Below, piece after piece: positions 9,262-22,194 of a DNA stretch of 64,000 bases. The stretch comes from Pirellulaceae bacterium (GTDB lineage: Bacteria; Planctomycetota; Planctomycetia; Pirellulales; Pirellulaceae). The DNA lies in NCBI GenBank assembly GCA_026004795.1, contig BPJV01000004.1, positions 62,001 to 126,000 of the forward strand, given 5' to 3'. Below the pieces are notes generated by a model. It had not been told where the DNA came from and made no database searches. It was given only the letters and a program-made list of their open reading frames with translations. Each line of letters starts with the position of its first letter. Position 1 is the first letter of the stretch. The translations under genes and the position numbers were made by a program.

Positions 9262-10368
9262 TCAGTCGATGCTGACTGGTGCACCGTCTTGTTCTGCGGA
9301 GCGAAAACATGCGTCCAACACCTGTTGCGTCTTGCGTGTCCATTCCGGCCAACTGGGATCCAGGTTGCCGCTGAGCACGATGTCGCTGAAGGTGCGGATC
9401 ATGTTCACTTCCTGTGCTGTCTGATGACCGGCGTCGTATTCGCGGATAGCGTATCGTCGGAGGTGCTGTTCCATGTGGAATTCGCAATTGTCGATCACGT
9501 ACTTGTCCTGTCCCACATGGGCGGCGACTTCTGGCGCATAGAACGGCAGCACAAAATCATCGATACGGAGATAGCCGCGATCGCCACTGGCATGGACCCA
9601 CTGCTGGTTGTCGGTGACGAACGCGTTGTAAAACGATGCGCTAACACCACTGGGGAATACCAATTCCGCGGTGAATTGTGCAGGGACTGGCCCTGGACTG
9701 GTGTTTCCTTGCAGGGTTGCCAGGGTGCGCGCGCGGACTTCGACGGGCATTTCGCCTTTGAGGATCCACAGGAAGATGCGGATGCAGTACCAACCGAGAT
9801 CACCGAGGCATCCGTGAGGTTCGAGCTGACTGTGGGTACGAATGTTGTGCTGACGAAATTCCTCGTCACCGGCGAAGGAGAATTGAGCGACCAGGCGGCG
9901 CAGCGTGCCGATCTGTTGCGGGTCGTCGAGCAGTTGACGGACGAGCGGTAGCCGCTGGCTGTGCATGAACATGACACCGTCCATGTATTGCACGCCGTGG
10001 CTGCGGCACGCAGCGAGCATCTCGTCGACTTGGGAGGCGTCGAGCGCGGCCGGTTTTTCGGCCAACACGTGCTTTCCTTTCTCGGCAGCTTGGATTACCC
10101 AATGATGCCGTTGGGCGGTGGGCAGCGGCACGTATACGGCGTCCACATCCTCCCGCTCCAGCAGCGCTTCGTAGCTGCCCACTGCTTCCGGCTGGGGCGA
10201 CTGCGGCACCTGCTGCGAGCACTCATCGATGAATCGTTGTGCTTTGGAGACATCACGGCTGGCCACGGCGGTCACGCACGCATTGCCGCTTAGGCGAATG
10301 GCTTTCCAATTCTTGCGGGCGATACCTGCCGTACTCAGAATTCCCCAACGACAAATGGTGTCGGCCAT
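9262..10368 (-). CDS. Gfo/Idh/MocA family oxidoreductase
   Basis: The N-terminus shows the Rossmann pattern WGILSTAGIARKNW, followed by VYVPLPTAQRHHWVIQAAEKGKHVLAEKPAAL. The latter carries the EKP motif whose Lys is catalytic in this family. These NAD(P)-dependent enzymes oxidise or reduce sugars, inositols and related compounds. The length (368 residues) is normal and ATG 10368 is well placed. It is convergent with the CobW gene and lies 80 bases downstream of the phosphatase gene on the same strand. The substrate is not predictable; planctomycetes have many paralogues. Confidence 0.85.
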   Translation of the reverse strand: MADTICRWGILSTAGIARKNWKAIRLSGNACVTAVASRDVSKAQRFIDECSQQVPQSPQPEAVGSYEALLEREDVDAVYVPLPTAQRHHWVIQAAEKGKHVLAEKPAALDASQVDEMLAACRSHGVQYMDGVMFMHSQRLPLVRQLLDDPQQIGTLRRLVAQFSFAGDEEFRQHNIRTHSQLEPHGCLGDLGWYCIRIFLWILKGEMPVEVRARTLATLQGNTSPGPVPAQFTAELVFPSGVSASFYNAFVTDNQQWVHASGDRGYLRIDDFVLPFYAPEVAAHVGQDKYVIDNCEFHMEQHLRRYAIREYDAGHQTAQEVNMIRTFSDIVLSGNLDPSWPEWTRKTQQVLDACFRSAEQDGAPVSID

Positions 10369-10448
10369 GAAGTTGATTCCTTATCGCTAAGTGGAAACAT
10401 CAAGTTGTTGGTGCCGCGCGACCGCGCCGCACCGGAAGGAAAAAACGG

Positions 10449-12170
10449 TTAAGTGTCGGTCGAGGGGGCACGGCGATCTGCGTCGCCATCCCGCTGGATC
10501 AGTACCAGGCACATGTCGTCGTTTTGTCGCGCACGACCGCAGAACTTATGGACACTGTCCATGATGTGGCGTCCCAATTCCACCAGGGTGCCGCGGTGCT
10601 GCGCGATGGCTTTTTTCAGGCGGGGGATGCCGAACATCTTGCCTTCCAAGTTCATCGCTTCGTTGATTCCGTCGGTGTACAGCACCAAGCGATCGCCGGG
10701 GGCAAGCTGGAGGGAGGAGCTGCTGTACTCGGCGTCATCGAAGACCCCCAGCGGCAATCCAGATTCCTCGTGACCGGGCTCCAGCAATTCTCCGTCGGCG
10801 CGGACCCACAAGGGGAGCATATGAGCCGCATTGACCAGCGTGCACTGCCCGTTGCGGGGATCGATGATGACGCACAGCAGGGTGACGAATTTCTCCACGC
10901 TCAGCCGGGCCAACCGCTTATTCAATTGATTGACGGCTGCCGCCGGATCGCTGGAGCTGGCCAGCAGGTAACGCACTTCGGCAGAGAGTTTGGCCATCAG
11001 CATGGCGGCAGCGACACCGTGTCCGGCCACGTCGGCGACCACCACCGCGAGGGTACCATCGGCCAGGGGGATGAAATCATAGTAGTCCCCTCCAATCTGC
11101 TCGGCCGGGTGGTAGTAACTGTAGAATTGCCATCCCGGCACCTGAGGATAATCTTGAGGCAGGAACGCTTCCTGAACGCTGCGTGCTAACCGTAGGTCTT
11201 GTTCGACTTGTTGCTGGTGAATGAGTTGCTCGTGCAACCGTGCTTTCTCGATGGCGATGCCCGCTTGCGTCGCGATGCCGGCTAACACCTCGAGATCGTC
11301 ATGCGAGAATTGACGTCTGGCATCCAGTGTATCGATTTGCAAAGCGCCGAGGGCGTTGCCCGCGCTATCGATCAGCGGCGCGACGATTATGGAGCGGATG
11401 CTGAAGTCGGCGATGCTCATCGCCGACTGGAATCGCGAGTCGGCGCTGGCATCCAGGGAGATGATGGCTTCCTTCGATTCCATCACTTCACGAATCACCG
11501 TGCGGCTGATGCGGAGTTCTTGTTGAGGGTCTCCCGTGCGGGTCTTGTTCCACTTGGGAACGAGCTGCTCTCCTTCCTGCAGAACGATGAAAGCGCGATC
11601 GGCTTGTAAGAAAATCTCGAATAGAGTGTTCAGCAGTTTCGGTAGGACTTCGTCGAGTTTGATGGCTCCGGCGAGATTGCGGGCGATGCTCAGCACGGCG
11701 TGCAGGCGCATTTCGGCCGAGCTGGTCAATTGCGTACCGGCGCTGCTTTTGCGGACATCCAATTTCCGCTGCACACTGCGACTGGCATCGCGCTGGCCAC
11801 CATCGTCGATGAGTACGACTCCCAGGGAGGAGCCTTCGGAGAGGTGTTCTTGGAAGCGCCGTGCGTCTCCCTGCTGCTGCTCATCATGGAATAGGTACTC
11901 GAAATCACAAATGGTGATTAGATCTCCATCGTGCAACGTCGTGGGATTGACGACCCGTTGACCGTTGAGCAGCGTACCATTACGGCTTTGCAGATCCTCT
12001 AAGACATAGTGCCCATCGCTTTGTTGGACGATCCGCGCATGATGGCGACTGACCGGACCGGCCTCGAGCACTACATCACAAGCCGGATGTCGGCCGAAAA
12101 CCGTCTCCGCGCGATTCAATTCGATGCGTCGGCCAAATTGAGAACCGCCGGTAGGAGTGAGGAACGCCAT
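10449..12170 (-). CDS. FHA-GAF-SpoIIE/PP2C-type serine/threonine phosphatase
   Basis: Three modules are visible in 573 residues. An FHA domain (about 1-95) has FGRHPACDVVL, VSRHHARI and SRNGTLLNG, the residues that bind phosphothreonine. A GAF domain (about 155-320) includes RAFIVLQEGEQLVPKW. A SpoIIE-type PP2C domain (about 340-560) has GGDYYDFIPLADG, VVADVAGHGVAAAM and LYTDGINEAM, which carry the metal-binding acidic residues. Such RsbU-like phosphatases usually reverse phosphorylation of anti-sigma-factor antagonists. The FHA domain suggests recruitment by a Ser/Thr kinase, but no kinase or anti-sigma partner lies in this window. Confidence 0.88.
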   Translation of the reverse strand: MAFLTPTGGSQFGRRIELNRAETVFGRHPACDVVLEAGPVSRHHARIVQQSDGHYVLEDLQSRNGTLLNGQRVVNPTTLHDGDLITICDFEYLFHDEQQQGDARRFQEHLSEGSSLGVVLIDDGGQRDASRSVQRKLDVRKSSAGTQLTSSAEMRLHAVLSIARNLAGAIKLDEVLPKLLNTLFEIFLQADRAFIVLQEGEQLVPKWNKTRTGDPQQELRISRTVIREVMESKEAIISLDASADSRFQSAMSIADFSIRSIIVAPLIDSAGNALGALQIDTLDARRQFSHDDLEVLAGIATQAGIAIEKARLHEQLIHQQQVEQDLRLARSVQEAFLPQDYPQVPGWQFYSYYHPAEQIGGDYYDFIPLADGTLAVVVADVAGHGVAAAMLMAKLSAEVRYLLASSSDPAAAVNQLNKRLARLSVEKFVTLLCVIIDPRNGQCTLVNAAHMLPLWVRADGELLEPGHEESGLPLGVFDDAEYSSSSLQLAPGDRLVLYTDGINEAMNLEGKMFGIPRLKKAIAQHRGTLVELGRHIMDSVHKFCGRARQNDDMCLVLIQRDGDADRRAPSTDT

Positions 12171-12267
12171 AGGGTAATCGTGTGTAGGGGCCGCGGGGCA
12201 GATCGATCGATGTCAACGAAATAGTGCACAGTGCGGAGACCGGGGGGCGAAGGTTGCTCGGCGCGGT

Positions 12268-13008
12268 TCATGGCTGGGGGCTGCCATGCAACGCCTCGTC
12301 AATAAGTGTAGCAAAAGCTTCCGCTGGCGTTCGCGGATAGGGTTCATTCGGGATGCGGTTCCGCTCCAGCACCTGTTCGGCGCGTTGCATATATTGACGG
12401 AGTTCGTCTGCGGAGAGGCCTTCCCGAGCTTCCAGACTTTGGCCATCGTCACGTACTCGAGCGCAGGGTTGCAGCACGTACTCGATATCGTTGCGGCTCA
12501 GGATGCGTTCGGCCGCGCCGCGCAGTAGTCGTTGATTCAGCCGCCTCAGCGCCGTGATTTCAACGTCGGACAAACCGGCAGCCGCCGCCTGCCGTTCCAC
12601 CGCTTGGACAGCGCCCCACAGCAGCACCGGGTTGTCCTGCAGGCAACTATGCAATCGCGAAAGCTGCTGGGGGTCGATCTGTCGGTTGCGCAATAACGGC
12701 AGCAGATGTTCCAGTTCGGCGATGATCGCCGCACGATCCTCCTCCGCCAACTGGCTCGATTCGATCCACGGGATGAGCTGTTGCCTGATCGCCTTTTCGG
12801 CTAACGGGTACTGATCGCGCAGCATGAAGTAGCTACCGAACGCACAAATGGCACTGAATGTAGCCAAGCCGAGGACGACGACGACCAAGCATGCAGGGCC
12901 AAGAGAGGGCTCCTTGGTCGCCGAGCCGGCAGGTGGGCGACCATCGTGCATCCGCACCGTCGCCGGAGCATCGGCATCGTCGGGATCGTGAGGAGACTGG
13001 GATGACAC
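12268..13008 (-). CDS. Single-pass membrane protein, function unknown
   Basis: This 246-residue protein has a hydrophilic N-terminus of about 38 residues, one strong transmembrane helix (about 39-62, CLVVVVLGLATFSAICAFG), and a long, charged, helical C-terminal domain. No family signature was recognised. The start is GTG 13008. It stands between fumC and the FHA phosphatase gene on the same strand and could be transcribed with either. A role in signalling with the phosphatase is possible but rests only on position. Confidence 0.6.
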   Translation of the reverse strand: MSSQSPHDPDDADAPATVRMHDGRPPAGSATKEPSLGPACLVVVVLGLATFSAICAFGSYFMLRDQYPLAEKAIRQQLIPWIESSQLAEEDRAAIIAELEHLLPLLRNRQIDPQQLSRLHSCLQDNPVLLWGAVQAVERQAAAAGLSDVEITALRRLNQRLLRGAAERILSRNDIEYVLQPCARVRDDGQSLEAREGLSADELRQYMQRAEQVLERNRIPNEPYPRTPAEAFATLIDEALHGSPQP

Positions 13009-13104
13009 AGGCGAAAACCCTTTCGTTGTTTACGCAGCCTTGCAAGAGGAATTGTCGGGACTGGCCGGTCGGCATGACCAGCACCGGTCGACCATCTGTT
13101 TTCA

Positions 13105-14529
13105 TCACTCGAACGGCTCGGTCATCCGCCACGGATCGAGAACTTCGTTCAACCGATCCTCGGGCAGAATGTTCATCTCCAGGCACACTTCGCGCACGGT
13201 CTTGTTTTCCGCAAAGGCCCGTTTGGCAATTTTAGCGGCCATGTCGTAGCCGATGATCGGATTGAGGCTGGTAGCCATCGCCATGCTCCATTCCACCGTT
13301 CGTTGGCATTTCTCGCGGTTGGGTTGGAGTCCGGCGGCACAGAATTCGATGAACGCGTCGACCCCACGAGCCATCAGGCGGATGCTCTCTAGCGTCGCGT
13401 GTCCCATCAGCGGCATCATGATGTTTAGCTGGAAATTGCCGCCGGCCGCACCACAGGTGGTTATCGTCGTATCGTTGCCTAGAACCCGAGCAGCGACCTG
13501 CATCAAGCTCTCGCACATTACCGGATTGACCTTGCCGGGCATGATCGAGCTACCGGGGGCACGATCGGGAAGCATGATCTCGAAAAAGCTGCAGCGTGGA
13601 CCGCTGCCCAGCCAGCGGATGTTGTTGGCCACGTTGAACAGCGTGGTAGCTACCGTTTTCAATTCGCCGTGGCATTCCACCAACGCGTCGCGTTGCGCGT
13701 TGGCCTCGAAATGGTTTTTCGCTTCGAGGAACGGTATTCCCGTTTCTCGCGCCAGCACCTCCGCGACACGGCGCCCGAATTGGCGATGCGTGTTGATCCC
13801 GGTGCCGACGGCCGTCCCGCCGACAGGGAGTTCCAGAATGGACTGGATGGCTCGCCGGGCCCGCTCGATGGACAATTCGATTTGACGAGCAAAGCCGCTG
13901 AACTCCTGCCCCAAGCGGAGCGGGGTGGCATCCATCAAATGGGTGCGCCCGATCTTGACGATGTCGTCCCATTGTTCTGCGTATCGTGCCAGCACATCGT
14001 GCAGACGTTGCAGCGACGGAATCAACTCCTGCGCAATCTGTTGACCGACCGCCACATGAATGGCCGTGGGGAACGTATCGTTGGTGCTCTGCCCCATGTT
14101 CACGTGGTCGTTGGGATGGATCTCCTTTTCTGGTTGATCTCGCCGCCCACCGCAAATCTCGATCGCCCGATTGGCAATCACCTCGTTGACATTCATGTTG
14201 CTCGAGGTACCCGAACCGGTCTGAAATACGTCGACGGGGAATTGATCGGCCAGCTTTCCCTCGGCGACTTCTCTGGCCGCTTGGAGCAAGGCGTCGATCT
14301 GGGCCTCCGTGAGCGGCTTCTTGCCCACGGAACCGAGCAATCCCAGATCGCGATTGGCGACGGCAGCGGCGTACTTGACCAGTCCCATCGCGCGGATCAG
14401 TTCTGGCGGCAGTCGCCACCCAGAAATGGGATAATTCTCCACCGCGCGCTGCGTTTGCGCGCCGTAGTAGGCATCCTTGGGAACTTGAACCTCACCCATG
14501 GAGTCGCGTTCGATACGGTATTCGGTCAT
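13105..14529 (-). CDS. fumC: Class II fumarate hydratase
   Basis: Fumarase interconverts fumarate and malate in the TCA cycle. The family signature GSSIMPGKVNPVMCE is present, as are SSNMNVNEVIANRAIE, GQSTNDTFPTA and GRTHLMDATP, which are the substrate-binding segments of the fumarase/aspartase superfamily. AVGTGINTH and the C-terminal NPIIGYD agree with fumarase rather than argininosuccinate lyase; class II fumarase and aspartase can be confused, but the ordering favours FumC. ATG 14529 is chosen because the conserved MTEYRIERDSMGEV start and an AGGTG upstream fit; the open frame extends to 14592. The length is normal at 474 residues. Confidence 0.9.
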   Translation of the reverse strand: MTEYRIERDSMGEVQVPKDAYYGAQTQRAVENYPISGWRLPPELIRAMGLVKYAAAVANRDLGLLGSVGKKPLTEAQIDALLQAAREVAEGKLADQFPVDVFQTGSGTSSNMNVNEVIANRAIEICGGRRDQPEKEIHPNDHVNMGQSTNDTFPTAIHVAVGQQIAQELIPSLQRLHDVLARYAEQWDDIVKIGRTHLMDATPLRLGQEFSGFARQIELSIERARRAIQSILELPVGGTAVGTGINTHRQFGRRVAEVLARETGIPFLEAKNHFEANAQRDALVECHGELKTVATTLFNVANNIRWLGSGPRCSFFEIMLPDRAPGSSIMPGKVNPVMCESLMQVAARVLGNDTTITTCGAAGGNFQLNIMMPLMGHATLESIRLMARGVDAFIEFCAAGLQPNREKCQRTVEWSMAMATSLNPIIGYDMAAKIAKRAFAENKTVREVCLEMNILPEDRLNEVLDPWRMTEPFE

Positions 14530-14820
14530 AGCACACCTGTACCCGTGAGTCACTGAGAATCGAATCGATGGTTCAGTATCGGTAGTTTTCACGTGACGGA
14601 AGCTCGCCTGCTCGGCGTTTGTCGGCCTGGCGGTCGCCGGTCTCGTGGTGGCGGTTGCCAGCGTTCATGGTCGAGGGAACGGTCGAAACTGACAAGGGGG
14701 AGCCCCGGTGAATGCTGTTTCGACTATATTGGGGCCTTTTGGGTGAGGGCGGTGCGGTCTGACGGGTATACCGACTTGCCCGGAGCGCAAGGCAGTTTGA
14801 TTCAACCCAAAACGCACGAG

Positions 14821-16761
14821 ATGACTTCAACGAGGGAACGCATGGGAGCGACGACAGCATGCGGTGAACGACAGGTTGAGGAGGGGATGCGAGCGGAGCA
14901 TCGGCCTGCCAGCGGTTGCCGACGGCAGCGCGATCGAGATGGCGCCGACAGAGCTTGCCGTCGTCTGCTGCAGATCGGTTTTCTGTGGGTGCTGAGTGTC
15001 GGTGGCTCGGCCTCGCTGTCTATCGCCGCTGACACTCCTCTGGGGACGCAACAGGGATCGGCAGCTACGGTCGAAGACGCCGCGGGAGCGACGGTGCCGA
15101 CGGACTCTCTGCCAGCAGCGGCCGGGGAGGCTGAATCAATGCCGGACAATGCCGGCGCTTCTGCCGCGGAAGAGGACCAGGCTGCACGAGAGCCAGCAGG
15201 GGTTGATCGTGAGGCGGTCGTGCCCGTGCTGTGGCGTCCGTTAGTGGCTTCGGCAGTGGGGGTCACCGTGGTGTTGCTGTTGATGATCGGACTGAAACTG
15301 CACGCCTTTTTGGCCCTCATCCTGGGGGCTTTGTGCATTAGTTTGTTCGTTCCAGTAGATGTCATCGGTTTTGCCAAGAGTCCCACTCCCCATGTCCTTC
15401 TCGATGCCGGGGGTGGTGAACCGGCGAACATCGTCAGTCGCGTGGCGAGTTCGTTTGGCAGTGCGGTGACTTCCATCGGCATCCTCATCGCCATGGCGGC
15501 GATTATCGGCAAGTGCATGTTGGTCAGCGGGGCGGCCGACAGGATCGTGCGCGCGGCGTTGGACGTGTTCGGCGAGAAGCGCGCGGCGCTGGCGATGATG
15601 GTCAGCGGGTTCATCCTATCGGTGCCCGTTTTTTTCGACACCGTCTTCTATTTGCTGGTCCCGCTGGCCAGGACTTTGTACCGGCAGACACGCAAGAACT
15701 ATCTGTTGTACTTGGCGGCCATCGCCGCCGGCGGCGCCATCACCCATACCTTGGTCCCTCCTACTCCGGGGCCGTTGCTGGTGACGTCGACCTTGGGCGT
15801 TGATATCGGTATGGTGATCTTGATTGGGCTGATGGTAGGTGCTCCTTCCGCACTCGTTGGCCTCCTGGCGGCTGGCATCCTCAACCGCCGGATGCCAATC
15901 GAAATGCGACCGATGAGCAGCGCTGCCTCGCAGGTGGAAGAGGAGACGCCACTGGAGCGGCTCCCCTCCCTGTCCCTGGCGCTGGTCCCCGTTTTGTTGC
16001 CGGTGGTGCTCATCACCATCGCAACGGTCTATGGCGTCGTGTGGGAACGAATGCGGCATGGTCCGAGCGATGCGGCAGTGACGGCTGCGACTGAAGCGGA
16101 CGCACCGCCTGCGGCGGTCGGCGCTCAGGTTGCTCAGGATGATGAGCCATTTGGCGACCGGTTGAGGAGCTGGCTCGATTTGATCGGCAACCCGAACCTG
16201 GCCATGCTCGCCGCCGCGTTGTTTTCCATGTACCTGTGTATATCGGTCCAAGGGTGCTCGTTCCGCGAGTTGGCCGACTATGTCGAGGAAGCCTTGCTTT
16301 CCGGTGGGGTGATCATCTTGATTACGGCTGCGGGAGGAGCCTTTGGAGCGTTGCTGGCGATGACCGAGATCCAAAACGTGGTCGAATCGTTGTTTGCCAA
16401 AACCCAGCAGGGAGGACTGATGCTGATCTTAGTGGCATACAGTCTGGCGGCCATGATCAAGGTGGCGCAGGGGTCGAGCACGGTGTCGATGATCATCACC
16501 TCGTCGCTCGTGGCTTCGTTGGCCGTGCCATTGGCCGATAAAGGACAGTTGGGATACCATCTGGCCTACCTCGTGCCGGTGATCGGTTCCGGATCGTTGA
16601 TGGGTAGCTGGATGAACGATTCGGGATTCTGGGTATTCGCGAAGATGGGTGTGTTGACCGAAGGGGAGACGCTGCGGAGTTGGACGGTGCTGTTGGCGAT
16701 TCTCAGTCTCAGCGGGTTGCTGGTCACTTTATTGTTTGCCTGGCTGATCCCCCTGGTTTGA
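14821..16761 (+). CDS. GntP-family permease with signal-like N-terminal extension
   Basis: GntP-family proteins import gluconate or related acids with protons. The family core is clear: LKLHAFLALILGAL, GKCMLVSGAADRI, FILSVPVFFDTVFYLLVPLA, THTLVPPTPGPLLVTSTL and, near the end, QGSSTVSMIITSSLVAS with GSGSLMGSWMNDSGFWV. About 150 residues precede the first core helix. They include a signal-like hydrophobic stretch (LLQIGFLWVLSVGGSASLSIAA) and an Ala/Glu-rich linker, which is unusual. A further ~45-residue hydrophilic insert lies after VVWERM. The open frame extends back to 14593; ATG 14821 is my choice, without a strong ribosome-binding site. It is divergent from fumC. Confidence 0.82.
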   Translation: MTSTRERMGATTACGERQVEEGMRAEHRPASGCRRQRDRDGADRACRRLLQIGFLWVLSVGGSASLSIAADTPLGTQQGSAATVEDAAGATVPTDSLPAAAGEAESMPDNAGASAAEEDQAAREPAGVDREAVVPVLWRPLVASAVGVTVVLLLMIGLKLHAFLALILGALCISLFVPVDVIGFAKSPTPHVLLDAGGGEPANIVSRVASSFGSAVTSIGILIAMAAIIGKCMLVSGAADRIVRAALDVFGEKRAALAMMVSGFILSVPVFFDTVFYLLVPLARTLYRQTRKNYLLYLAAIAAGGAITHTLVPPTPGPLLVTSTLGVDIGMVILIGLMVGAPSALVGLLAAGILNRRMPIEMRPMSSAASQVEEETPLERLPSLSLALVPVLLPVVLITIATVYGVVWERMRHGPSDAAVTAATEADAPPAAVGAQVAQDDEPFGDRLRSWLDLIGNPNLAMLAAALFSMYLCISVQGCSFRELADYVEEALLSGGVIILITAAGGAFGALLAMTEIQNVVESLFAKTQQGGLMLILVAYSLAAMIKVAQGSSTVSMIITSSLVASLAVPLADKGQLGYHLAYLVPVIGSGSLMGSWMNDSGFWVFAKMGVLTEGETLRSWTVLLAILSLSGLLVTLLFAWLIPLV

Positions 16762-16859
16762 TGAGGGGTAACCGTTTACGCCCCGAGGTAGGTTTTTTGG
16801 GCGAGGGTAATCCCATTATTCCATACCAGCGCGTCGTGGTTCTCGGCTCACACAACGGG

Positions 16860-16980
16860 CACGGCTCACATAACGGGTTGCGATTGCGGGGCGAGCGAGG
16901 CTCCGGGTGAGCCGCACAGGAGAAGTGGGCTGCGGAACCGGCTCGGGAGCAGCCTCGCCCTTTCGACCGAGCCGTGAACG
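16860..16980. repeat. Structured intergenic repeat, copy A
   Basis: This ~120-base element is closely similar to 23305-23428. It is bounded by CACGGCTC (16860-16867) and its reverse complement GAGCCGTG (16969-16976). It contains a second pair, GCGAGGCT and AGCCTCGC, plus the hairpin-forming GGCTCCGGGTGAGCC. The sequence corresponds to the 'GEAPAEP'-type spacer repeat known from planctomycete genomes. It sits between the GntP permease gene and a small membrane-protein gene. No transposase is inside, so it would have to be a passive, REP- or MITE-like element. Confidence 0.75.
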
Positions 16981-17053
16981 ATTACGATGATTGGTTGGAT
17001 GACGAGAAGTTAAACGGTGGGCTGCAGGGCCGTGACGATCGAGGAGCCTGTCG

Positions 17054-17362
17054 ATGGATGAACAATCGACCCCGAAGCCGTGGCGGACAGCTGGGTCGGG
17101 ATGTTTGTATGCTGTCTACGTGATCGCTCTCAGTACCGCTTTGTTATTGGTCAATGCCATTTTCGCCCTGACTCTCTTCAGCGTGGTGCCCAAACCGGCA
17201 AGTAAAGAGTTGGCGGCCCGCGTGGGGCAGTTCGTCTACTTCGTCGTGCCACTGATCTTGCTGATCCTCGAATGGCACTTGATCGATCGAATCTATCGAC
17301 TTTTCGATCGTGGCAATCGACGCACGGGTGAGCGAATCCTGGCACGACGACGGGGATGGTGA
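17054..17362 (+). CDS. Small membrane protein, two helices, function unknown
   Basis: This 102-residue protein has hydrophobic helices at about residues 14-40 and 55-78 and a basic C-terminal tail (DRGNRRTGERILARRRGW). ATG 17054 is preceded by GAGGAG at about 17040. The gene is convergent with ftsK, and only 11 bases separate the two stops. No family was recognised. Confidence 0.6.
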   Translation: MDEQSTPKPWRTAGSGCLYAVYVIALSTALLLVNAIFALTLFSVVPKPASKELAARVGQFVYFVVPLILLILEWHLIDRIYRLFDRGNRRTGERILARRRGW

Positions 17363-17373
17363 GCGACGAACGT

Positions 17374-20340
<2,967 letters not shown>

Positions 20341-20631
20341 TGGTCGTGGAACTATCTCCGACAGGAACGAGCATGGGCGAGCAGATGCCCTGCGGCGCAC
20401 AGATTATTTTCTGTGTCCGAAGAGCATCAACATCGGTCGTCCTTGACCACTTCGAGGATTCCCTCGCCTAATGATGGCGGGGATGGTTCCGTATCAATTG
20501 GATGATATCGGACCTGGGCGTCATCGGCATGCAATTTCTTCAGGCCGCTTGTCGTAATCGTCCCTACTCTCACAATCGGTAAACTCGTTACTACAGGCCA
20601 TGCGCTCTCGAAGACAAGTCCAACGATCCGT

Positions 20632-21357
20632 ATGAAATACCTTGACCTGACCCTGGCCACTGTGGCCGAGAACCTGGCGTTGGAGGAGGCGATCTTGCAG
20701 CAGTGCGAGAATGGTACGCTCGGAGCGGAGGAATGGGTGCGGGTGTGGGACGCCCACCAACCATTCGTCGTCATTGGTCGCAGTAGTCGACTTGCCGAGG
20801 AGGTGGATCTAGCTGCAGCAGCTCAGATGAAGGCCCCCGTCTTTCGACGCATCAGTGGCGGAGCCAGCATTGCCGCCGGGCCCGGGTGCTTCTTCTACGC
20901 CGTTTTCTTGTCTCTGCATCGCCGTCCGCACCTGCGGATGATCGATCAGGCCCATCGATTCGTGATGGAAAAGATCGCTGCGGCCGTGAGGCAATTGGGG
21001 GTAGAGCCCCGCGTCGACGGCCACTGCGACTTGGTGGTGGGGGATCGCAAAGTCAGTGGCAATGCGTTGCGCATTCAGAGGAATTGGTTGCTCTATCACG
21101 GCACGCTGCTGTTGAGTATGGATTTGACGCTGATCGAGCAGCTTCTTCGCCATCCCCCGCGCGAGCCGGGGTATCGACGCGGCCGTCCTCATCGTGAATT
21201 CTTGGCCAATCTGGGGCTCGGCCGTCAGGAGCTTGCCGCAGCCCTGTGTCGTCAATGGCAGGCCGAACCGGTGCAGCAATTCAGCGTACCGCAAGTCGCA
21301 GTGACCCGTTTGGTGACCACCCGATACAACAATCCCCGGTGGAACGCTGCGCGGTAG
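20632..21357 (+). CDS. Lipoate-protein ligase A family protein (BPL/LplA/LipB fold)
   Basis: This 241-residue protein attaches, or transfers, lipoyl or octanoyl groups to a lysine of 2-oxoacid dehydrogenase or glycine-cleavage subunits. The fold is identified by FRRISGGASIAAGPGCFFYAV (about residues 71-91), equivalent to the RRxSGGG motif. It is also identified by GDRKVSGNALR, where Lys140 matches the conserved active-site lysine. The N-terminal NLALEEAIL is typical. It is shorter than full LplA (~330 residues), lacking the accessory domain, so it could be a transferase of the LipM/LipL kind. ATG 20632 is the likely start. Confidence 0.8.
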   Translation: MKYLDLTLATVAENLALEEAILQQCENGTLGAEEWVRVWDAHQPFVVIGRSSRLAEEVDLAAAAQMKAPVFRRISGGASIAAGPGCFFYAVFLSLHRRPHLRMIDQAHRFVMEKIAAAVRQLGVEPRVDGHCDLVVGDRKVSGNALRIQRNWLLYHGTLLLSMDLTLIEQLLRHPPREPGYRRGRPHREFLANLGLGRQELAAALCRQWQAEPVQQFSVPQVAVTRLVTTRYNNPRWNAAR

Positions 21358-21596
21358 CCGACGGTTGCCTGTTCCAGCTCCGTTGGTGTGGCCCAGCTTC
21401 CCGATCCCCGATGGTGCTCCACCTCGGCAACTTGCCCAGCGGTGCGAAAAGACTTAACTGCCTTCGTCCCCGCACACAAGCCCCCACGATACCATTGTCC
21501 GGTCCGCCTCCAGGCGTGCGCATTTGCGTGATGCCAAGGGGCCGTGGGCTTACGTCGATGCGGGGCCGACGGTCGGCGCGCAGGCGCAAGACTGGC

Positions 21597-22166
21597 CTAA
21601 TTGCTAACGCGTTCCACGTAGTTGCCGGTGCGCGTATCGACTTTGATGACATTTCCTTCCTTGATAAATCCTGGCACGATGATTTCTGCCCCCGTTTCGA
21701 CGGTCGCCGGTTTGGTGACATTGGTAGCCGTGTCGCCTTTGGCACCGGGCTCGCATTGCGTCACCGTCAACTCGACGTGGGAGGGAGGTGTCATGGTGAT
21801 CGGATTGCCGTTGAACAGGACAATTTGCACCTTCATGCCTTCCTTCAAATACTTCCAATTGTCGTCGACCTGTTCGGCGCTCAATTCATATTGTTCGAAC
21901 GTATCGTCGGCCATAAACACGAAGGTATCACCTTGGCGGTACAGATATTGGGCAGTGATCTCATGGACGTCGGCCGCTTCTAACTCATCCCCCCCTTTGT
22001 ACGTGCGGTCGATGACCGTACCGCGAAGAAGATTGCGCAGTTTGCACTTGTACAGGGCATTGCCCTTGCCCGGCTTGACGAAATTCATCTCGATCATCAA
22101 GTAGGGATCGCCATCAATCTGAACCTTCAGCCCTTTACGGAAATCGCTCGTCTTGTAGGTTGGCAC
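21597..22166 (-). CDS. efp: Elongation factor P
   Basis: EF-P binds between the ribosomal P and E sites and rescues stalling at polyproline. The 189-residue protein has the three beta-barrel architecture. The tip loop reads VKPGKGNA, with Lys34 in the position that is beta-lysylated in enterobacteria. The C-terminal domain ends KVDTRTGNYVERV, the usual form. Translation starts at GTG 22166, nine bases after GAGGTG. The gene is divergent from epmB by only 28 bases, and that neighbour is the radical-SAM enzyme of the lysylation pathway, so this EF-P is probably lysine-modified. Confidence 0.95.
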   Translation of the reverse strand: MPTYKTSDFRKGLKVQIDGDPYLMIEMNFVKPGKGNALYKCKLRNLLRGTVIDRTYKGGDELEAADVHEITAQYLYRQGDTFVFMADDTFEQYELSAEQVDDNWKYLKEGMKVQIVLFNGNPITMTPPSHVELTVTQCEPGAKGDTATNVTKPATVETGAEIIVPGFIKEGNVIKVDTRTGNYVERVSN

Positions 22167-22194
22167 CGGTAGTCACCTCATCGTTAACAGTCAA

